NCBI RefSeq assembly: GCF_018687715.1
Contig: NC_056766.1
Span: forward strand, 19,327,001 to 19,391,000
Length of the DNA: 64,000 nt
Source: Carya illinoinensis
Taxonomy: Eukaryota; Streptophyta; Magnoliopsida; Fagales; Juglandaceae
Direction: 5' to 3'
Made by a program: the position numbers and the translations under genes. A model generated the notes under the pieces. That model was not told the origin of the DNA. It worked only from the letters and a program-made list of their open reading frames with translations, and ran no database searches. Each line of letters opens with the position of its first letter. Within the stretch, counting starts at the first letter, position 1. This document shows positions 11,656 to 23,530 of the stretch, piece by piece.

Positions 11656-12065
11656 ATCACCTAAGCATTTTTTAAAAAATTAAAAATTAAAAATTTTCCC
11701 CCTGATGTTGGACAGCCAGTGGGCCGATCCTCTTGGACACCCATCTGCAAAGAAAGCCTAAGCCTGCTGGGCTCTAATAAGTTTTGGGTTCAAAACATCA
11801 CCTAAGCATTTTTAAAAATATATATATATATATAAATTTTCCCTCCGATCTTGGACAGCTAATGGGCCACACCCTCTTGGGCACCCATCTGTAGAGAAAG
11901 CCTAAGCCTGCTGGGCTCTAATAAGTTTTGGATTCAAAACATCACCTAAGCTTTTTTCCAAAAAAAAAAAATTTCCTCTGATCTTGAACAGGTCGCACCC
12001 TCTTGGATGCCCATCTGCAGAACAGGCCTAGACCTTCTAGGCTCTAATAGCCTACTGGGCTCACA
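11656..12065. repeat. ~142-bp repeat in three diverged tandem copies
   Basis: Copies begin with ATCACCTAAGC at 11656, 11797 and 11941 (periods 141 and 144). Each continues with an A/T-rich variable stretch, a GATxTTGGACAGC-like block, a CCATCTGCAGA block and AAGCCTGCTGGGCTCTAATA. The third copy is the most diverged. The AT-rich part differs in length between copies, including an (AT)n run in the second. Confidence 0.75.
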
Positions 12066-12311
12066 GTTCGGCCAGAGGTCTCTCTTAAAAAAATACAAGA
12101 GATTCGGCTGGGTTTAAAACACTTAAAAAACAAATAGACCCAACAAATAGTCTATAGTTGTCCTGAAGCCCAAAGCCTTTCAACATGATTTAAAACAAAT
12201 CAAGATGGGCTAGATTTAAAAAAAAAAACTTAAAGCCCAAAGGCCATTTCACAATTGTCGGCCCATATGATATTTTATACTCAAACCACCCTTTTATCAA
12301 AATTTTTTTTT

Positions 12312-12489
12312 AGAGAAATGATATTTGTAGTAGTGGTTATGTAAGCGGCGTGCAGTCACTTTGAAAAAAATAAATTAATATAGGACCCACATAAAAAAAA
12401 AAAAACTAACTTTTTAATAGTGGACTTCACTTTTTTTCAAAACGATTATGCGACATTTGAAATTTTACGACTGTACGTAGCATTTCTCT
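12312..12489. mobile_element. MITE with AGAGAAATG terminal inverted repeats
   Basis: A 178-base palindromic element bounded by AGAGAAATG on the left and CATTTCTCT on the right. Inside, left and right arms pair imperfectly (TTTGAAAAAAA with TTTTTTTCAAAA, TAGGACCCAC/AGTGGACTTC). The right-end sequence read inward, AGAAATGCTACGTACAGTC, closely resembles the end of the MITE at 15787-15942, so the two are relatives. Flanks are A/T runs, so the target duplication is not identifiable. No coding capacity. Confidence 0.7.
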
Positions 12490-12579
12490 TTTTTTTAATC
12501 TTTCCCTCGTTCACCCGTAGGGTTCCTGTTAATATAACAGAAAAAAAGAAATAAATAAAAATAAAATAAAATAAAATTT

Positions 12580-13500
12580 AGCGCCGCCACCACCCGCTCA
12601 TCTTCTTCCTCTAGTACCCAATGGTTACAAAAATCATTTCCCTACTCAGAAAATCTTCTGCTGCAGCTCCTGAACCAAAAATATGTTGGAGCTGCCTCTC
12701 TCCGCCGCTGACTGATGCGCGCTGCACCATGCAGCTGAGAGCAGCAGTGACTATGGGCATAACAACAGGTGAGGTGCTGTTCCGCGGCAGACCACCCAAC
12801 AGGTGCGCAACAACCTCTGCAAGGTTTGCAGCACCGTCGTTTCGGGTGGCTATGGGCAGGGCGCAGCAGATTTTTCCGCACCCTCCGTGCGCAGCTCTTC
12901 GTAGAGGCACCGCGCCGTAGCAGCGGCTCCCCACGCGGCATAGCTTGCCGCGCTACAGCAGTGCCTCCATCGTCTGCCTTCAGTCTTGCGGTCCAGCAGC
13001 GGATCTGCCCGCAGCAGTGCACCACCATGGTGCAAGGCTCTGCGCACGGCCTGGTGCTTGGCTCTGCGTGCGGCAGAGCCATTGCACAGGCCTGGTGCGC
13101 CGTTCCGCGCCCAGCTGCACTGCAGCTGCTCTGCACGAAGCAGCAGTGCTCCTCTTTGAGCACGCCACCCAATAACGCTGCCTCTCGTGGCAGCGTGCTT
13201 CGCTGTCGTTGCCTCGTAGATCCACAAGCGGCGTTGCACCTTACCGGTAAGTGGTGTCTCCATGCTCCTATTTGCGCAGCAGAGTTTCTGCCGCAAGGCC
13301 GGGCAGCGCAGTGCCGTGGTGGTAGACTCGGCACACATGTGGCAGCACCTAAACGGTGAGCACTGTTGCTCCGCTTCATGCACGCTGGAAACAGAGGTGT
13401 ACGTTGCAGCACCGCACGGACCATGTGCATGCATGCGGTCTTGAGTGGCCTAACACCGGAGTGCACCACTACCTCTCAGGTGGCTCGTGGTTACCGAGAG
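12580..13500. other. GC-rich block next to a copia-like primer binding site
   Basis: About 0.9 kb is strongly GC-rich and CpG-rich in an AT-rich setting. It gives long overlapping open frames on both strands (for example 12642-13469 minus, 12769-13359 plus). The predicted peptides are rich in Ala, Arg, Cys and His with no family motif, which is what stop-poor GC-rich DNA yields by chance. Short GC motifs (GGCTCTGCGxxCGGC, CAGCAGTGC) recur. It begins about 100 bases inside the primer binding site at 13594-13605, so it may be the 5' untranslated or captured region of that truncated retroelement. Confidence 0.5.
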
Positions 13501-13593
13501 AAAGAAAAAAAAAAATTCTCGTCACAGAAAACAAATTTCAGTGAAGAAAAACACATCACGCACAACAAATATAAATCGGGACAACTGATCCAT

Positions 13594-13605
13594 ACTCTGA
13601 TACCA
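13594..13605 (-). other. Primer binding site of a truncated copia-like element
   Basis: The minus strand reads TGGTATCAGAGT one base from the LTR end AACA. This is the initiator tRNA-Met type PBS common in plant LTR elements. The element runs leftwards on the minus strand. Confidence 0.65.
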
Positions 13606-13606
13606 A

Positions 13607-13924
13607 TGTTAAAAAGACTAGATCTAAATGTATACAGTGAAAATGATATTACTTAGTCGAAAATATCTTGCTTCTAGTACAGTATTTCACAAATTCTTCA
13701 TTGTCATCGTTTATCCAAAATCCTCCCATTGATGATGGAATGTGCTACGTGATAATATCAAAACAACACCCACAATTCCATAACGTAAAATCAGGACTAG
13801 AGAGAACTTTTGAGAGAGAGATCATTTGTGATTTCTACACATGTATCCAAAGAAGGGAGGGACTATGTAAATAGCCTCCGTAAACGTAACTCCTAGCTGG
13901 TGCACTTCAGTGAAAATTACAACA
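13607..13924 (-). mobile_element. 318-bp 5' LTR of a truncated, probably copia-type, element
   Basis: On the minus strand this runs from TGTTGTAATTTTCACTG at 13924 to GTCTTTTTAACA at 13607, with short inverted ends TGTT/AACA and a primer binding site immediately after. No second LTR copy was found to the left, so the element is truncated or rearranged. Small length, TTGGTATCAGAG primer site and TGTT...AACA ends suit Ty1/copia, but no pol was seen to confirm it. Small plus-strand ORFs inside it (13668-13874) are not regarded as genes. Confidence 0.6.
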
Positions 13925-14879
13925 TGTTCAGATCATGTTCAGATCATCCACAACATATAATGCATGTCATATAACCTGCGTACAATTGAAATTACAAAAG
14001 TGCGAGTGAAAGGATGAGATCTACGGGAAAGAAAGCATAAAGTAATGCAAGTGTCATCACCTTTGTAGTTGTTCTCAAAATAGAGAAATTCCCAATAAAA
14101 TTGTTACCCAACACTCGGTGGAAAAACTTGGCCTTGTGTATGCCCGTAGAGCAAGTTGGTATTTGATTATAGTACTGAGCAGCAATATTAATTGATGTTT
14201 CCTACCACCTTAAAAGCTAGCTAGTAAGGATAGAGAGACAAGCTTGGGGAGGGAGATGTCACTACAGATTATCGGCAACCTAAAGGTAGATATCACTCAT
14301 CATAAACTTCATTGGGGAGGCAAAGCATGGACTGCTTCACCAATTATATGTATATGTGTATATATATATAAATATCTCGAGATCAATATATCCCTTTTTG
14401 CTTTGCTCCAGGAAAAGCAGCCCCAATAATAAAAATATTTTGCTTATTAATTACTAATGTGTTATTTGCGTTTATAGGATCTAGTTTGTTTTAATTTCAA
14501 ACTTCTACCAAAACACGTATATATATATATATAGGAACTTGTTGATTTTAATATACCTTCTAAAAATAATATTATATATGTACATTTAATGGAGTAATTA
14601 GGTTAATACCTTCTAAACATAATACATTATTCGAAATGATCGTTCTTGGATCTCTCAAATGCTTTCATAGATTAAGATTTCTTTTGATTGCGATTGATGT
14701 TATCTATTTCAAACCAAATAGGCATATGGTTGACATTAGACTTTGTGTTGCTAATGCATGGTGAATTGCTTCAGAATGCATGCATCTCGATCTCTACTGT
14801 TAGCGAGGCCTATGCAAAAATACATATAAACCGATTGACCCGATCAGATCCACCCGACTTTATTGGGTTAAAATTATAA
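13925..14879. other. Spacer with AT microsatellites
   Basis: AT-rich DNA with a TATATG/TA run near 14348-14370 and an (AT)n run near 14517-14535. No gene or transposon end is recognised. Confidence 0.5.
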
Positions 14880-15740
14880 GCGGGTCATCTAAAGAAATTT
14901 CTCTCTCACTCTCACTCTCCCTCTTCGGTCGCAGCTCCAAGAATAGCTTTGGCGTGGGTCTCCAACAGAGGTATCTTCCTTTTCTCTCACAAGAAGATGA
15001 TGGCTTTGTCACCATGTCTCTGTTTGGTCTTGCTTCCTTATAAGAAACCCTATGGTTCTATTGGGATTAACAAAACGATGAAAATATGGGGCTTTATAGT
15101 TAATACTCCTCGAAAAAAATAAGTTTGGGTACAATTACAGTGGCTTGGCGGCCACCAACGGCGGTGAGCTGAAGAGCAGAGCTGTCTTTGCTGAATTTGA
15201 CTCTCTCTACTTTTGCCCTTCTTCACTACGTTCAAGAATTCGTCGTATCGCCATTGGCCACATTCTTGGAGGTTAGAGTTATTCTGGGATTGGAGCTTTG
15301 GGGCTGTGAGGAGGAGGTTTTGTGAGGGCAAGGGATTTGACGGGCTAGATTTGGTTAGTTCGGCTTCGATTACTGGTGGGGTTCAGGGGGTGCGGGCTTG
15401 TCAAGGGCTAGGGTAGCTTGTGGGGAAATAGTAGAGAAGATTAAGGTAGCTAAGGTGGCTTGCGACGGGAGAGATTTCAAAGGCACTGAATTGGGTTTTT
15501 TGTTAAGAATGTTTTGAGTGATTACATACTTTCTTTTGGAGAAAAGAGGCAAAGGAAGTGGTGATTTGGTGGTTTTCGGGGTTGGAGGAGACAAAAAGGC
15601 AAGAAGCAGGGAGAGTTTAAAAAAGAAGAAGATGGTCTTACCCGACCCGAACCATGAGGGTTAGGTCGGATTATTTCTGATGGTGCTTGCTTGCAGGCCA
15701 CGTTGGGTCGGGCCAAAATACTGATTGGACAGGTCAATGA
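14880..15740. other. Moderate-GC segment, possible host gene fragment
   Basis: This segment has higher GC than its surroundings. It opens with a CT-rich leader-like stretch (TTTCTCTCTCACTCTCACTC) followed by ATAGCTTTGGCGTGGGTC and CAACAGAGGTATC. That pattern could be an old first exon whose ATG became ATA, ending at a possible splice donor. No continuous frame follows and I cannot name a family. Short ORFs on both strands between 15050 and 15737 are not convincing. Confidence 0.25.
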
Positions 15741-15786
15741 TTAGGCCTACTGTTAGCTACCTACTTGGTTGTTTTTTCTACCTCAT

Positions 15787-15942
15787 TATTATTACAAAAA
15801 TTTTATGTGTAGTCATTTTTGTACATTTTTTTATACACTCCAGTGATATAATTGGTTGGATATTAAAAAAAAATTAATCCAGTCAATCATATCAGTAAAG
15901 TGCACAGGGAGTATACAAAAATGACTGTATGTAACATTACTC
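15787..15942. mobile_element. Hairpin MITE related to the one at 12.3 kb
   Basis: The left arm (TGTGTAGTCATTTTTGTA, then ATACACTCC, TGATATAATTGGTTGGAT) is the inverted complement of the right arm (ATCCAGTCAATCATATCA, GGGAGTATACAAAAATGACTGTATG). The centre is an A run. The right end read inward, AGTAATGTTACATACAGTC, matches the family motif of the 12.3-kb MITE. The outer left end is less well preserved, so the left boundary is approximate. Confidence 0.7.
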
Positions 15943-16615
15943 TTGTTATTATACGAACCTTATATTTGAACATGCTTCAACTGCCTTTGACCGTCCAATA
16001 TATATATATATATATATATTCACATATATTTATGTATGTATGTATGTTGATGGACGAGTAGTTGTGATGTATTCAAATGAGGTGGAGTTATGAAACATGG
16101 TTTCTTTGATCTATCAGATAAAGGGTCATGGATTGTTTTTTCCCCATAGTTGCATTGATTGTCTACTTTTGTTTCCTACTTTCCTGATTGTGCACTTATC
16201 CTATTTACTACTTCTATTTATACTGTATCAGTTTGATGGCAGAGCCATATGATTTTACTATTATATTATTGAATATTTAGGTTAGGAGAACTTAAAGGGC
16301 AAGATTATTCAATCCTTTTGTTGAATATTTTGGTGTGATCACTGTGATGTGATTTGGTTGATGAGATGTCTCAGCGTGTGCACTTTTGCATAAAGTAATG
16401 GCACCGAAAACTTATAAATTCTGCTATAGAATATCTTTTTTAAAGCATATATGTTAGATATGCAAAACCCTTGACTCCTGATGATGAAGTAGACCCGAGT
16501 GTTTTCTTTGGGCAGAGTACAGTAAATTTAGGGCAAACTGAAGAGTTTCTTTCTTTTCATTTTCTCTGTCTACAGTTTTAAATGTTTCTTGAGAGGTCTT
16601 AAACTGGTGGGATCA
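15943..16615. other. AT-rich spacer
   Basis: Contains an (AT)n tract near 16000-16018 and no recognisable gene or repeat boundary. Confidence 0.5.
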
Positions 16616-19600
16616 TGTGATAAGAACTTAATTAAGCATTAGGATTAGCATTTAATTAGCGCCCTTAGATTAAGATTATGATTTTGGACATTAAATATTT
16701 TATTTTTATTATTATGTATTATTATTTTTATTTATTTTATTTTATTAAGAATAGTTAGATTTATTAAGACCATGGCACTTAGTGTCATTGATTATTAAGT
16801 ATGAAGGATTAGTGGAGGAAGCCTACTAGTAATCCTAGTAAGACCCTTAGAACTTTAGAATGTGAATGGGCAAAGACTTAGAAGCCTTGAACCAAGTCTC
16901 TTAAGGAATGCAAGCCTTAGCAGGGGATAAGAGTTGGCCCAACTTTAAGAAGACATAATGCCTTTTGGGCCTAACTTGGTATAAGCTTGACCCACAGTCC
17001 AATTACGTCAAGGTAAGCCTTTTAGGCCACATCTTTATAGATCTTGAGGCCTTTCATAATCCCTCAAAATCTAGAAACAAAAGTCTCTCATCAACCCACA
17101 CCCAAAGCCCATAACACCTCCACTCACACTCCTAGCCCTTTTAAGCCCAACAAGGCCTCAAGGCTTGTTTTAGTTCTCTTCACTCTTCAAATTAAAGCCC
17201 AATACATTATAACATGGGTTTTCTCAAGCCTATAGAATAACCTAAGTGATTCTTTAAGCCCAAATTAAGTTTTGAAATTTGGTTAAGATCATTAATCAAC
17301 TTACTCATGATTAGTGATCTTTAAATCTTGTTTTGAGCTTAATTTTCTTTCTTAATATTTTTAACCTTTTTGATCTGAAATTATCTTATTTCATTATTCA
17401 ATTACATCATTCTTACGTCGTATTGGGACCCTAGATAGTCCTCCACAATTTTCATTAAGAGAAATGATATATCAAACCCTAAACTATACCAATCGGCACA
17501 CATGTGTGCCCTTTGTATGCAATGAACTAATTTGCCCTTAAGCCCAATATTCTTGTGTCTTTTACTCAAGGGCACTATGGTCTTTAAATACCTAATGAGA
17601 CCCTTTTGAAACCAGACCAAGTCTTGGACGAATTTGGTTTCAAGAACCAAACCAAAACCGATTTCACCTAGGGCACACTAGTTGGATGAGAACCAAGATG
17701 GTTTCAACCTCACTTCTTCCCATGGCTGAGCCACCACCCTAGGCCACCTTAACCACCACCCAATCCCCAAGAGGTCCCCATGGTCATCATGAGCATTTGA
17801 CCTATTTTTTCCCACACAAAAAAAACACAAAACAGAAGACATCAAGCCACCTCCATTTCGACAACCCACTTCCCTTCACCCATTTCATTTAAGCTGCCAC
17901 TACATGATCACTTGGCATCCAACCATGAACCCTTCCCCCACTTGTAAAGCCTTCCAAATATGGCTTATGACCTACACAAAGCAGCCATAAAGAAAGGGCA
18001 AGAGGGTGAGTCAAAGCCATGATCAAAATTGCCCAAAAAAGCCACCTTTGAACCCTTCAGCTTCATGTATGATTTTTACTTATTTTTCTTTTCTTTCTTC
18101 TGCACCATGAATAGATCAGCATCCTTAAGATCAATGTAGCACCTGACTTAATGAAGTCATGGTGATTTTAGGGCACTATTCACCCTGCACAAGTGACATA
18201 AGATGATGAAGGCAAGCTGACATTTTAGCTCCTTACACCACTACCTAAACCACCCAATCCCCAAGGGGTTAGGCCAATGTCACCTCCCCCATTGCTGCCT
18301 ATAAAAATCCCCTCCACCCCCTCATTTCCTCCACACCTTAACTCCAGCTCCTCTTGAAAATTGAGAGCCATCTTCCCCCTTAATTCTTGAGAGATTAAGT
18401 GTTGGGAGGAACTTGAGCACCCAATAATTTGTTTCTATCATGTCATTAAGGACTATAGTGATTATTTATAATTTAATAAAATTGCATAAACACTCATTCA
18501 TAGGGATAAATAGCTAAAAACGCACTTAGGCATCAACTAGAGTGTATGCCACATGTTGTGTGTGTTTGAGCTAGTTCCACTTTGAATTTTAAAATTCTAA
18601 GGGTATATATGATTTTAGAATATGAAAAATATGAGGTTCATGAAATTTGATTAAATTTTAGGCTCGTTTGCAAATAGTGAAAAATTTATAGCCTTTGTGG
18701 CAATTTTTAAGAGTTTAGGGGTATTTTTGTAAATATTTATTTTTAAAGCCTTTTGATTATGAACATCTTCCCATTATATTATAAATCCTAATTTAGTATG
18801 AATTTTATTTCAACTGCTACGACCTTTCAAATTTAGGAAGTTTGTAAATTGGTCTCTAATTTACACATTGATGAATTATTTATGATTTATTGATAAATGC
18901 CACATTCATGTTATAATTATCATTTTGAGCATAAAATATCATATTATATAATAAATTGAGTGTATACTTACATGGCATGTGATATTTTCACCATTTTTAA
19001 CATTTGTATATAAATGTAATTTTCACAGGAAAGCTTGCTACATATGTACATGTCATGAACTATATTTTTCAACATAGTATGAATATAATTTTTTTCATGA
19101 CCCCAAAAGTTAGAATAGGGAATTATCCTAGTGTAACTCCTCTGTCCACTTTGGAGTGTTTAAGAATGGAGTGGTAACCCCTATATTGATGAAGAACAGT
19201 CAATGGGCTTCAAATATGTTCTTTTTAAAGAACGCAAGAGCGAAGTCAAATGTTATGACACATAAGGCTGGTGGGTGTACATGTTATGATGTTATAATAT
19301 TATGTTATATTACCCATGCATTAAGAATGAGTTTGCAGACAATGTAGTTTTATCATGAGTTGTACTACAGTCACCAGCAGGTACTCACAGTGCATATAGG
19401 AAACTTTGAAAATACCACATATTATGTTGTTAAGATTAAGTATTAATTGCTAATAATGATGATATATTATGATATTTTTGCCATTTAAGTAGAAAAATGT
19501 TCTCTATAAGAAAATGTGTATCTCAGTTTTTCTGAAAATATTGAGAAATCTAGATGGGGGACATACACTGATTTTTTCGTATTACATGCATTTCATATTC

Positions 19601-20126
19601 ATTATGCTTATTTTATCTTTGTGCGCATTGGTTATTTAATTACTGATATTTCTAGTAAATCTCACCCCTTGTGGACCCATTATCATTTCACTCGGAATGA
19701 TAGAAGTTGTGAAGGACTTGAGGAAGATAGGCTTGATGGAACGATGGATCCAATTGATTGAAGAGGAGCCAGACCTCTAGAAAACACTGGACCTTATCCT
19801 GATGTTTATAGCACTAACCCTTCATGCTTTAAAACCCATGAAGCAGTTGATCTAGTTTTGGAAACTTTTTATGATGATTAGTTGCGTTAAAATTATGCTA
19901 ATATTTGGTTTAAACTTATGTTGGAATGAATTAGGATGTTTTTAATTATTCTGGCATAAGTTTTATTTTGTCACCCTCAATCCGCTACGAATATTGCATT
20001 ATTCTAGTTGCACTTATAGGATGTATTGCATGTTAACTATAATGTACGAGAGTATGTAACCTTGTGTTACATGTTCCGAAACTCTAAGTCTTCATTCCAT
20101 CCCAAGCAGAGATTGGTGGTGTCACA
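16616..20126 (+). mobile_element. Diverged long LTR (probably solo), plus strand
   Basis: The right end (20041-20126) reads like the 5'-LTR terminus of the first element on its own coding strand. Both have ATCCGCTxCGAATATTGCAT, then ACCTTGTGTTxCATGT, and end in GTCACA. A second shared block (AAATCTCACC, then CCATTATCATTTCACTCGGA versus CTACCATTCCCCCCGAATGGTA) lies about 450 bases earlier. TATAAAAA at 18300 is a possible LTR promoter. No primer binding site follows 20126 and no partner copy is present, hence a solo LTR. The left boundary, TGTGATAAG at 16616, is a guess from expected length (~3.5 kb), and no target duplication was found. Confidence 0.5.
18300..18307 (+). promoter_or_regulatory. 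Possible LTR TATA box
   Basis: TATAAAAA precedes a pyrimidine-rich stretch (CCCCTCCACCCCCTCATTTC) inside the diverged long LTR. Orientation agrees with the LTR's plus-strand reading. Confidence 0.4.
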
Positions 20127-21120
20127 AGTAAGGTGTATGAAATTAAAGTGGTTGGATATGAGGAATGTGTTCTAGATTCCTTGTTTGTATGAGCCGTTGA
20201 TTGATTTGCTATAGTAATGTCCTAGTAGCTAGGTAAGGAATGTGTTCTATTGGCTAATACAGTTAACTACATGGTTTTTTTCTTTTTCTTTTTTCAGGTA
20301 ATTATGAGCTCCTAATATTTGTGGATTAAGCGGTTTTGCAACCAGATATATATATGAATGGAAATGAATTGGAGCAAACAAGAGCAGCATGGAAGTGTTT
20401 TAAGTAATATGTTTCTAGAACAAAAAATATGTCAACATGTTGTTAGGCATTACTGACCATGTAGGCTTCTCTCCTATACTCCCCTATTTGCAAACATTAA
20501 TGTATTTTCATGGCCTTGATTGACTGGTTAACCTAGTGGAAAGAAGTTTAAAACTGGCTTTAAATTCTGTTATATTTAATTGGTGAATTGAAATTTTTTG
20601 TTGTAGTTCTTCGTGTGCTGGTTTTATCAAGTGAATGGCCTTTTGTTGTATAGTTGTAATTCTGATATTCTTTTTATGGTCAGTTGGTTTTTAATTCAAT
20701 ACAGTGATATTTGAGTATTTTGATTGTTACACTTCGTGGGAAAACTGTAGGGAACATAGTTTTTGGAACATAGTTTTTTCTACAAGCACGCTTTGTGAGA
20801 ACAGACATTTTATGAAGAGATGATGTGGTGGCAAAATAGCTGGTTGTTTGCACAATGGGCAATCAATATTCCCATGGCTAATGTTCATGAAAATGATCTT
20901 TTCCTACTAATATTCTTCATGCAAGCTGTCTTTTTCCGACTAATAGGTAGTTTGGTTTTTTTTTTTTTTTTTTTTGAAAAATATTTATTTTCAATGAAAG
21001 TTTTCATATGCAAACTGTCTTTTTGCCACGAATGTTGTTCATGGGAAAAACAATATTCAACCATGCATTTTCCATGAAAAGGCTCATGGGTAAAACAATA
21101 AGTCACCACCTTATTTCATG
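20127..21120. other. AT-rich spacer
   Basis: AT-rich, with a T run near 20958-20975. No gene is seen. The short ORFs on both strands here overlap and lack motifs. Confidence 0.45.
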
Positions 21121-21390
21121 GAAAACTGTATTATTTCTCACGAGAGAAGTCTAGATCTAGACTTTGCGGCAAAATCTGTATGTTTTTTCCACCAATAATG
21201 TCTTGGAAACAAGCAGTTTTTTCCCACGAGTTATAGTTTTGTTGGAGAAACTCAGAAAGAGCCTTATCTCACCAATAATATGCCACAAGTCTCACACGAA
21301 TGGAATTGGTGAGAAAAGAGATTTTGTAACTAAGGTTATACCTTTTCCTACCACTGTCTTTCTCAAGAAAAATCAGTATTTGTTGTAGTG
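21121..21390 (-). mobile_element. Fragment of a CACTA-like DNA transposon end
   Basis: On the minus strand the sequence begins CACTACAACAAATACTG at 21390, the typical outer end of plant CACTA transposons. It continues with short inverted and direct motifs that alternate TTGGTGAGA-like and CCACGAG-like words, as subterminal repeats do. The opposite end was not found in the expected orientation, so this is at best a fragment. Confidence 0.35.
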
Positions 21391-21764
21391 CGGAGGCTGA
21401 AGTGATTATTATTGTTTTCTTTTCCTAATTTTAAGTTTTTAAAAAGATATTAAAAAAAAAAAAACAAGTTTTTTATGATCAATTGTATTCTTATTTTTAT
21501 AAATAAAGATTTAATTAAATTCTAATTTAAAAAGAATATACTAACACAATAGAGGTCTTTGATTGGGCCAGGAGTTTTCTATCAACAGTGATTGATGAAA
21601 GGAAAATTTTGAACATCGGCCTCGCTCTTTTCAAACCATTTAAATATGTGATTTTATTTTTTTTTATTTTTTTTATTCTGCATTTAAAAAGTTTTGGTGT
21701 GTTAAGTGTGAGACTGTTGTGTAGCATGTCTCTTGATGAAAGAAACAAATTATCTGGGAGATAT

Positions 21765-22130
21765 ATTTGGGAATGAGACTAGATAAAAATTTATAAATAA
21801 TAATGAAATGGTTTGTGTATATAGTAAAATAATTTGAGTTAAGTTGTTTTATTAAGTTTTTTAAAAAGAGGAAAAAAATTGTATAAAAATATTACAAAGT
21901 TTAAATATTATTATAATAATATTTTTCAAATAATATTTTTGTTTTGATATTTGAAGAAGTTGATTTTTTTTATATTTTATTTAGAAGTTTGAAAAAATTA
22001 TAATAATTAGCAAAATGATGAAAATTAAAAACTAAAAAATATTTAGATTTGAATGATTTTTAAAAAGAAAATTAGATGAAAAATTTTGAGATAAAATGAA
22101 ACAATTTATTTTCCAAACAATCCCTAATTG
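21765..22130 (+). repeat. Dispersed ~320-bp non-coding repeat, copy 1 (diverged)
   Basis: Order of motifs: GAGACTAGATAAAAATTTATAAATA, GTTTGAGTTAAGTTGTTTTATTAAG, AAAAATATTACAAAG, AATATTTTTGTTTTGATATTTGAAGAAGTTGA, then AGAAGTTTGAAAAAATTATAATAATTAG. The same order is seen at 49808-50146 and on the minus strand at 61905-62245. No coding capacity and no clear terminal inverted repeats. Confidence 0.6.
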
Positions 22131-22830
22131 TTGTTAAAAGTGATTTTCAACTACATTTCTTCTTTGTTGCTACGAAGACCGTGCTAAGTGGGGAGGGAGC
22201 CCCTCCCCCACCTTGCGACGGACAAATCGGTTTGCTAGGTGGCTATAGCCTATAGGCCACCGTATGAGCCAAAGATCCAGTCGCAAGCCACCCCACGATT
22301 TGGAGATTTGATTGTGACTGACTAGACCTCCCCCTCGTGAGGTGGCTGTTGCCATTGGGAAGGAAAACTTCCCATTTCTTATTTATACAATTTAGTTTTG
22401 AGTTAGTCTATATACAATCTCTATTTGAAGATTGTTTATATGAGTATATGTAATTATCTTTAAAAATTTTTTAAAATTATAATAATATTATTTTTAAAAT
22501 GAAATTATTTTTCTTTTACACTCATTTATCAATGAGATTGCGCACAAAGTCTCTCACTCGGGACTGCGAATAATTTTTTTTTCTAGTTTTTAAATAATTT
22601 TTTTGATATTTTAATCATTTCTCAAATGTAATTCTTCTTTTTAACAAATTTATATCAGATTAGATTATTTGAAATAAGTATGACACGTGCCAAGTTTATA
22701 TTCGTACAAACGTGTCCTACTTGCCAATTGGCATCGTATTCCGTTAATTGACTAATGGGAGATGGACGAAAGTGACTAATTGCAAATTTTTGAGATTTTA
22801 GGTTCAATTCTGCGAATGTGATAAGGTTGT
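22131..22830. other. AT-rich spacer
   Basis: A short higher-GC patch lies at 22170-22360. The rest is AT-rich. No gene recognised. Confidence 0.45.
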
Positions 22831-23530
22831 AGGGGTGGCAAAACATATTTTCGAATCGTATTCATGTCATGCCAAATTATGAATATTTAATTATATATAT
22901 TAATTTTAATTCGATCCATTAAATTAAACGTATTCAATTTTTAAATCATAACTCAACATTTTTAAATAATAGATCATGTCGTGTTACTTATTTTTATCCG
23001 TTTAATAATTAATTATAAATAGGTTAATATAACATGACTCATTTAAAATCATTTTATATAAATTGATTGAATTAAAATGTATAATCCATTTGATCTTGTT
23101 AACATAATTTGATATAAAAGCTAAAATTTATATATTATTAGTAGCCACAATATTTAAAAAAAGTAAGACTACCTACTAACAAAGAATATTAATAATGATC
23201 AAATTCTAACATAGAATAAAACTAATATTACAAACCCTATAATAACAAATATGATCATAAGTCTAAAATTACCATCTCAATAATAAAAATATAAGCATAC
23301 TGAGAAATATTAATATTACAACTCAAAAATAATAAAATTATAATTTTAAAATCTAAACGGGTCAAAACATATTGATTTTGTGTTAAATAAGTTGACTCAT
23401 TATTAACCTGCTTATAAATCGTGTATTAACGGGTCAACCCTCATTGACCAAAACTCGTTAACATCAAACCCAAACATGCTAATTTCGTGTCATGTTCATC
23501 TAGAATTCACGAATTATGTCACATATTATC
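22831..23530. repeat. Possible non-coding repeat with GTGTCATGTTC motifs
   Basis: The segment opens GGGTGGCAAAACATATTTTCG and closes with AAACTCGTTAACATCAAACCC and ATTTCGTGTCATGTTCATC. Similar 'GGGTGGCAA...GTGTCGTGTTC' segments recur widely in plant genomes by my recollection. I cannot define exact ends or a class. Confidence 0.3.

Noticed and set aside
12611..13469. Long overlapping ORFs on both strands (up to 275 codons) in the GC-rich block
   Set aside because: Predicted peptides are Ala/Arg/Cys/His-rich with no motif, and open frames exist on both strands at once, as expected from stop-poor GC-rich DNA.
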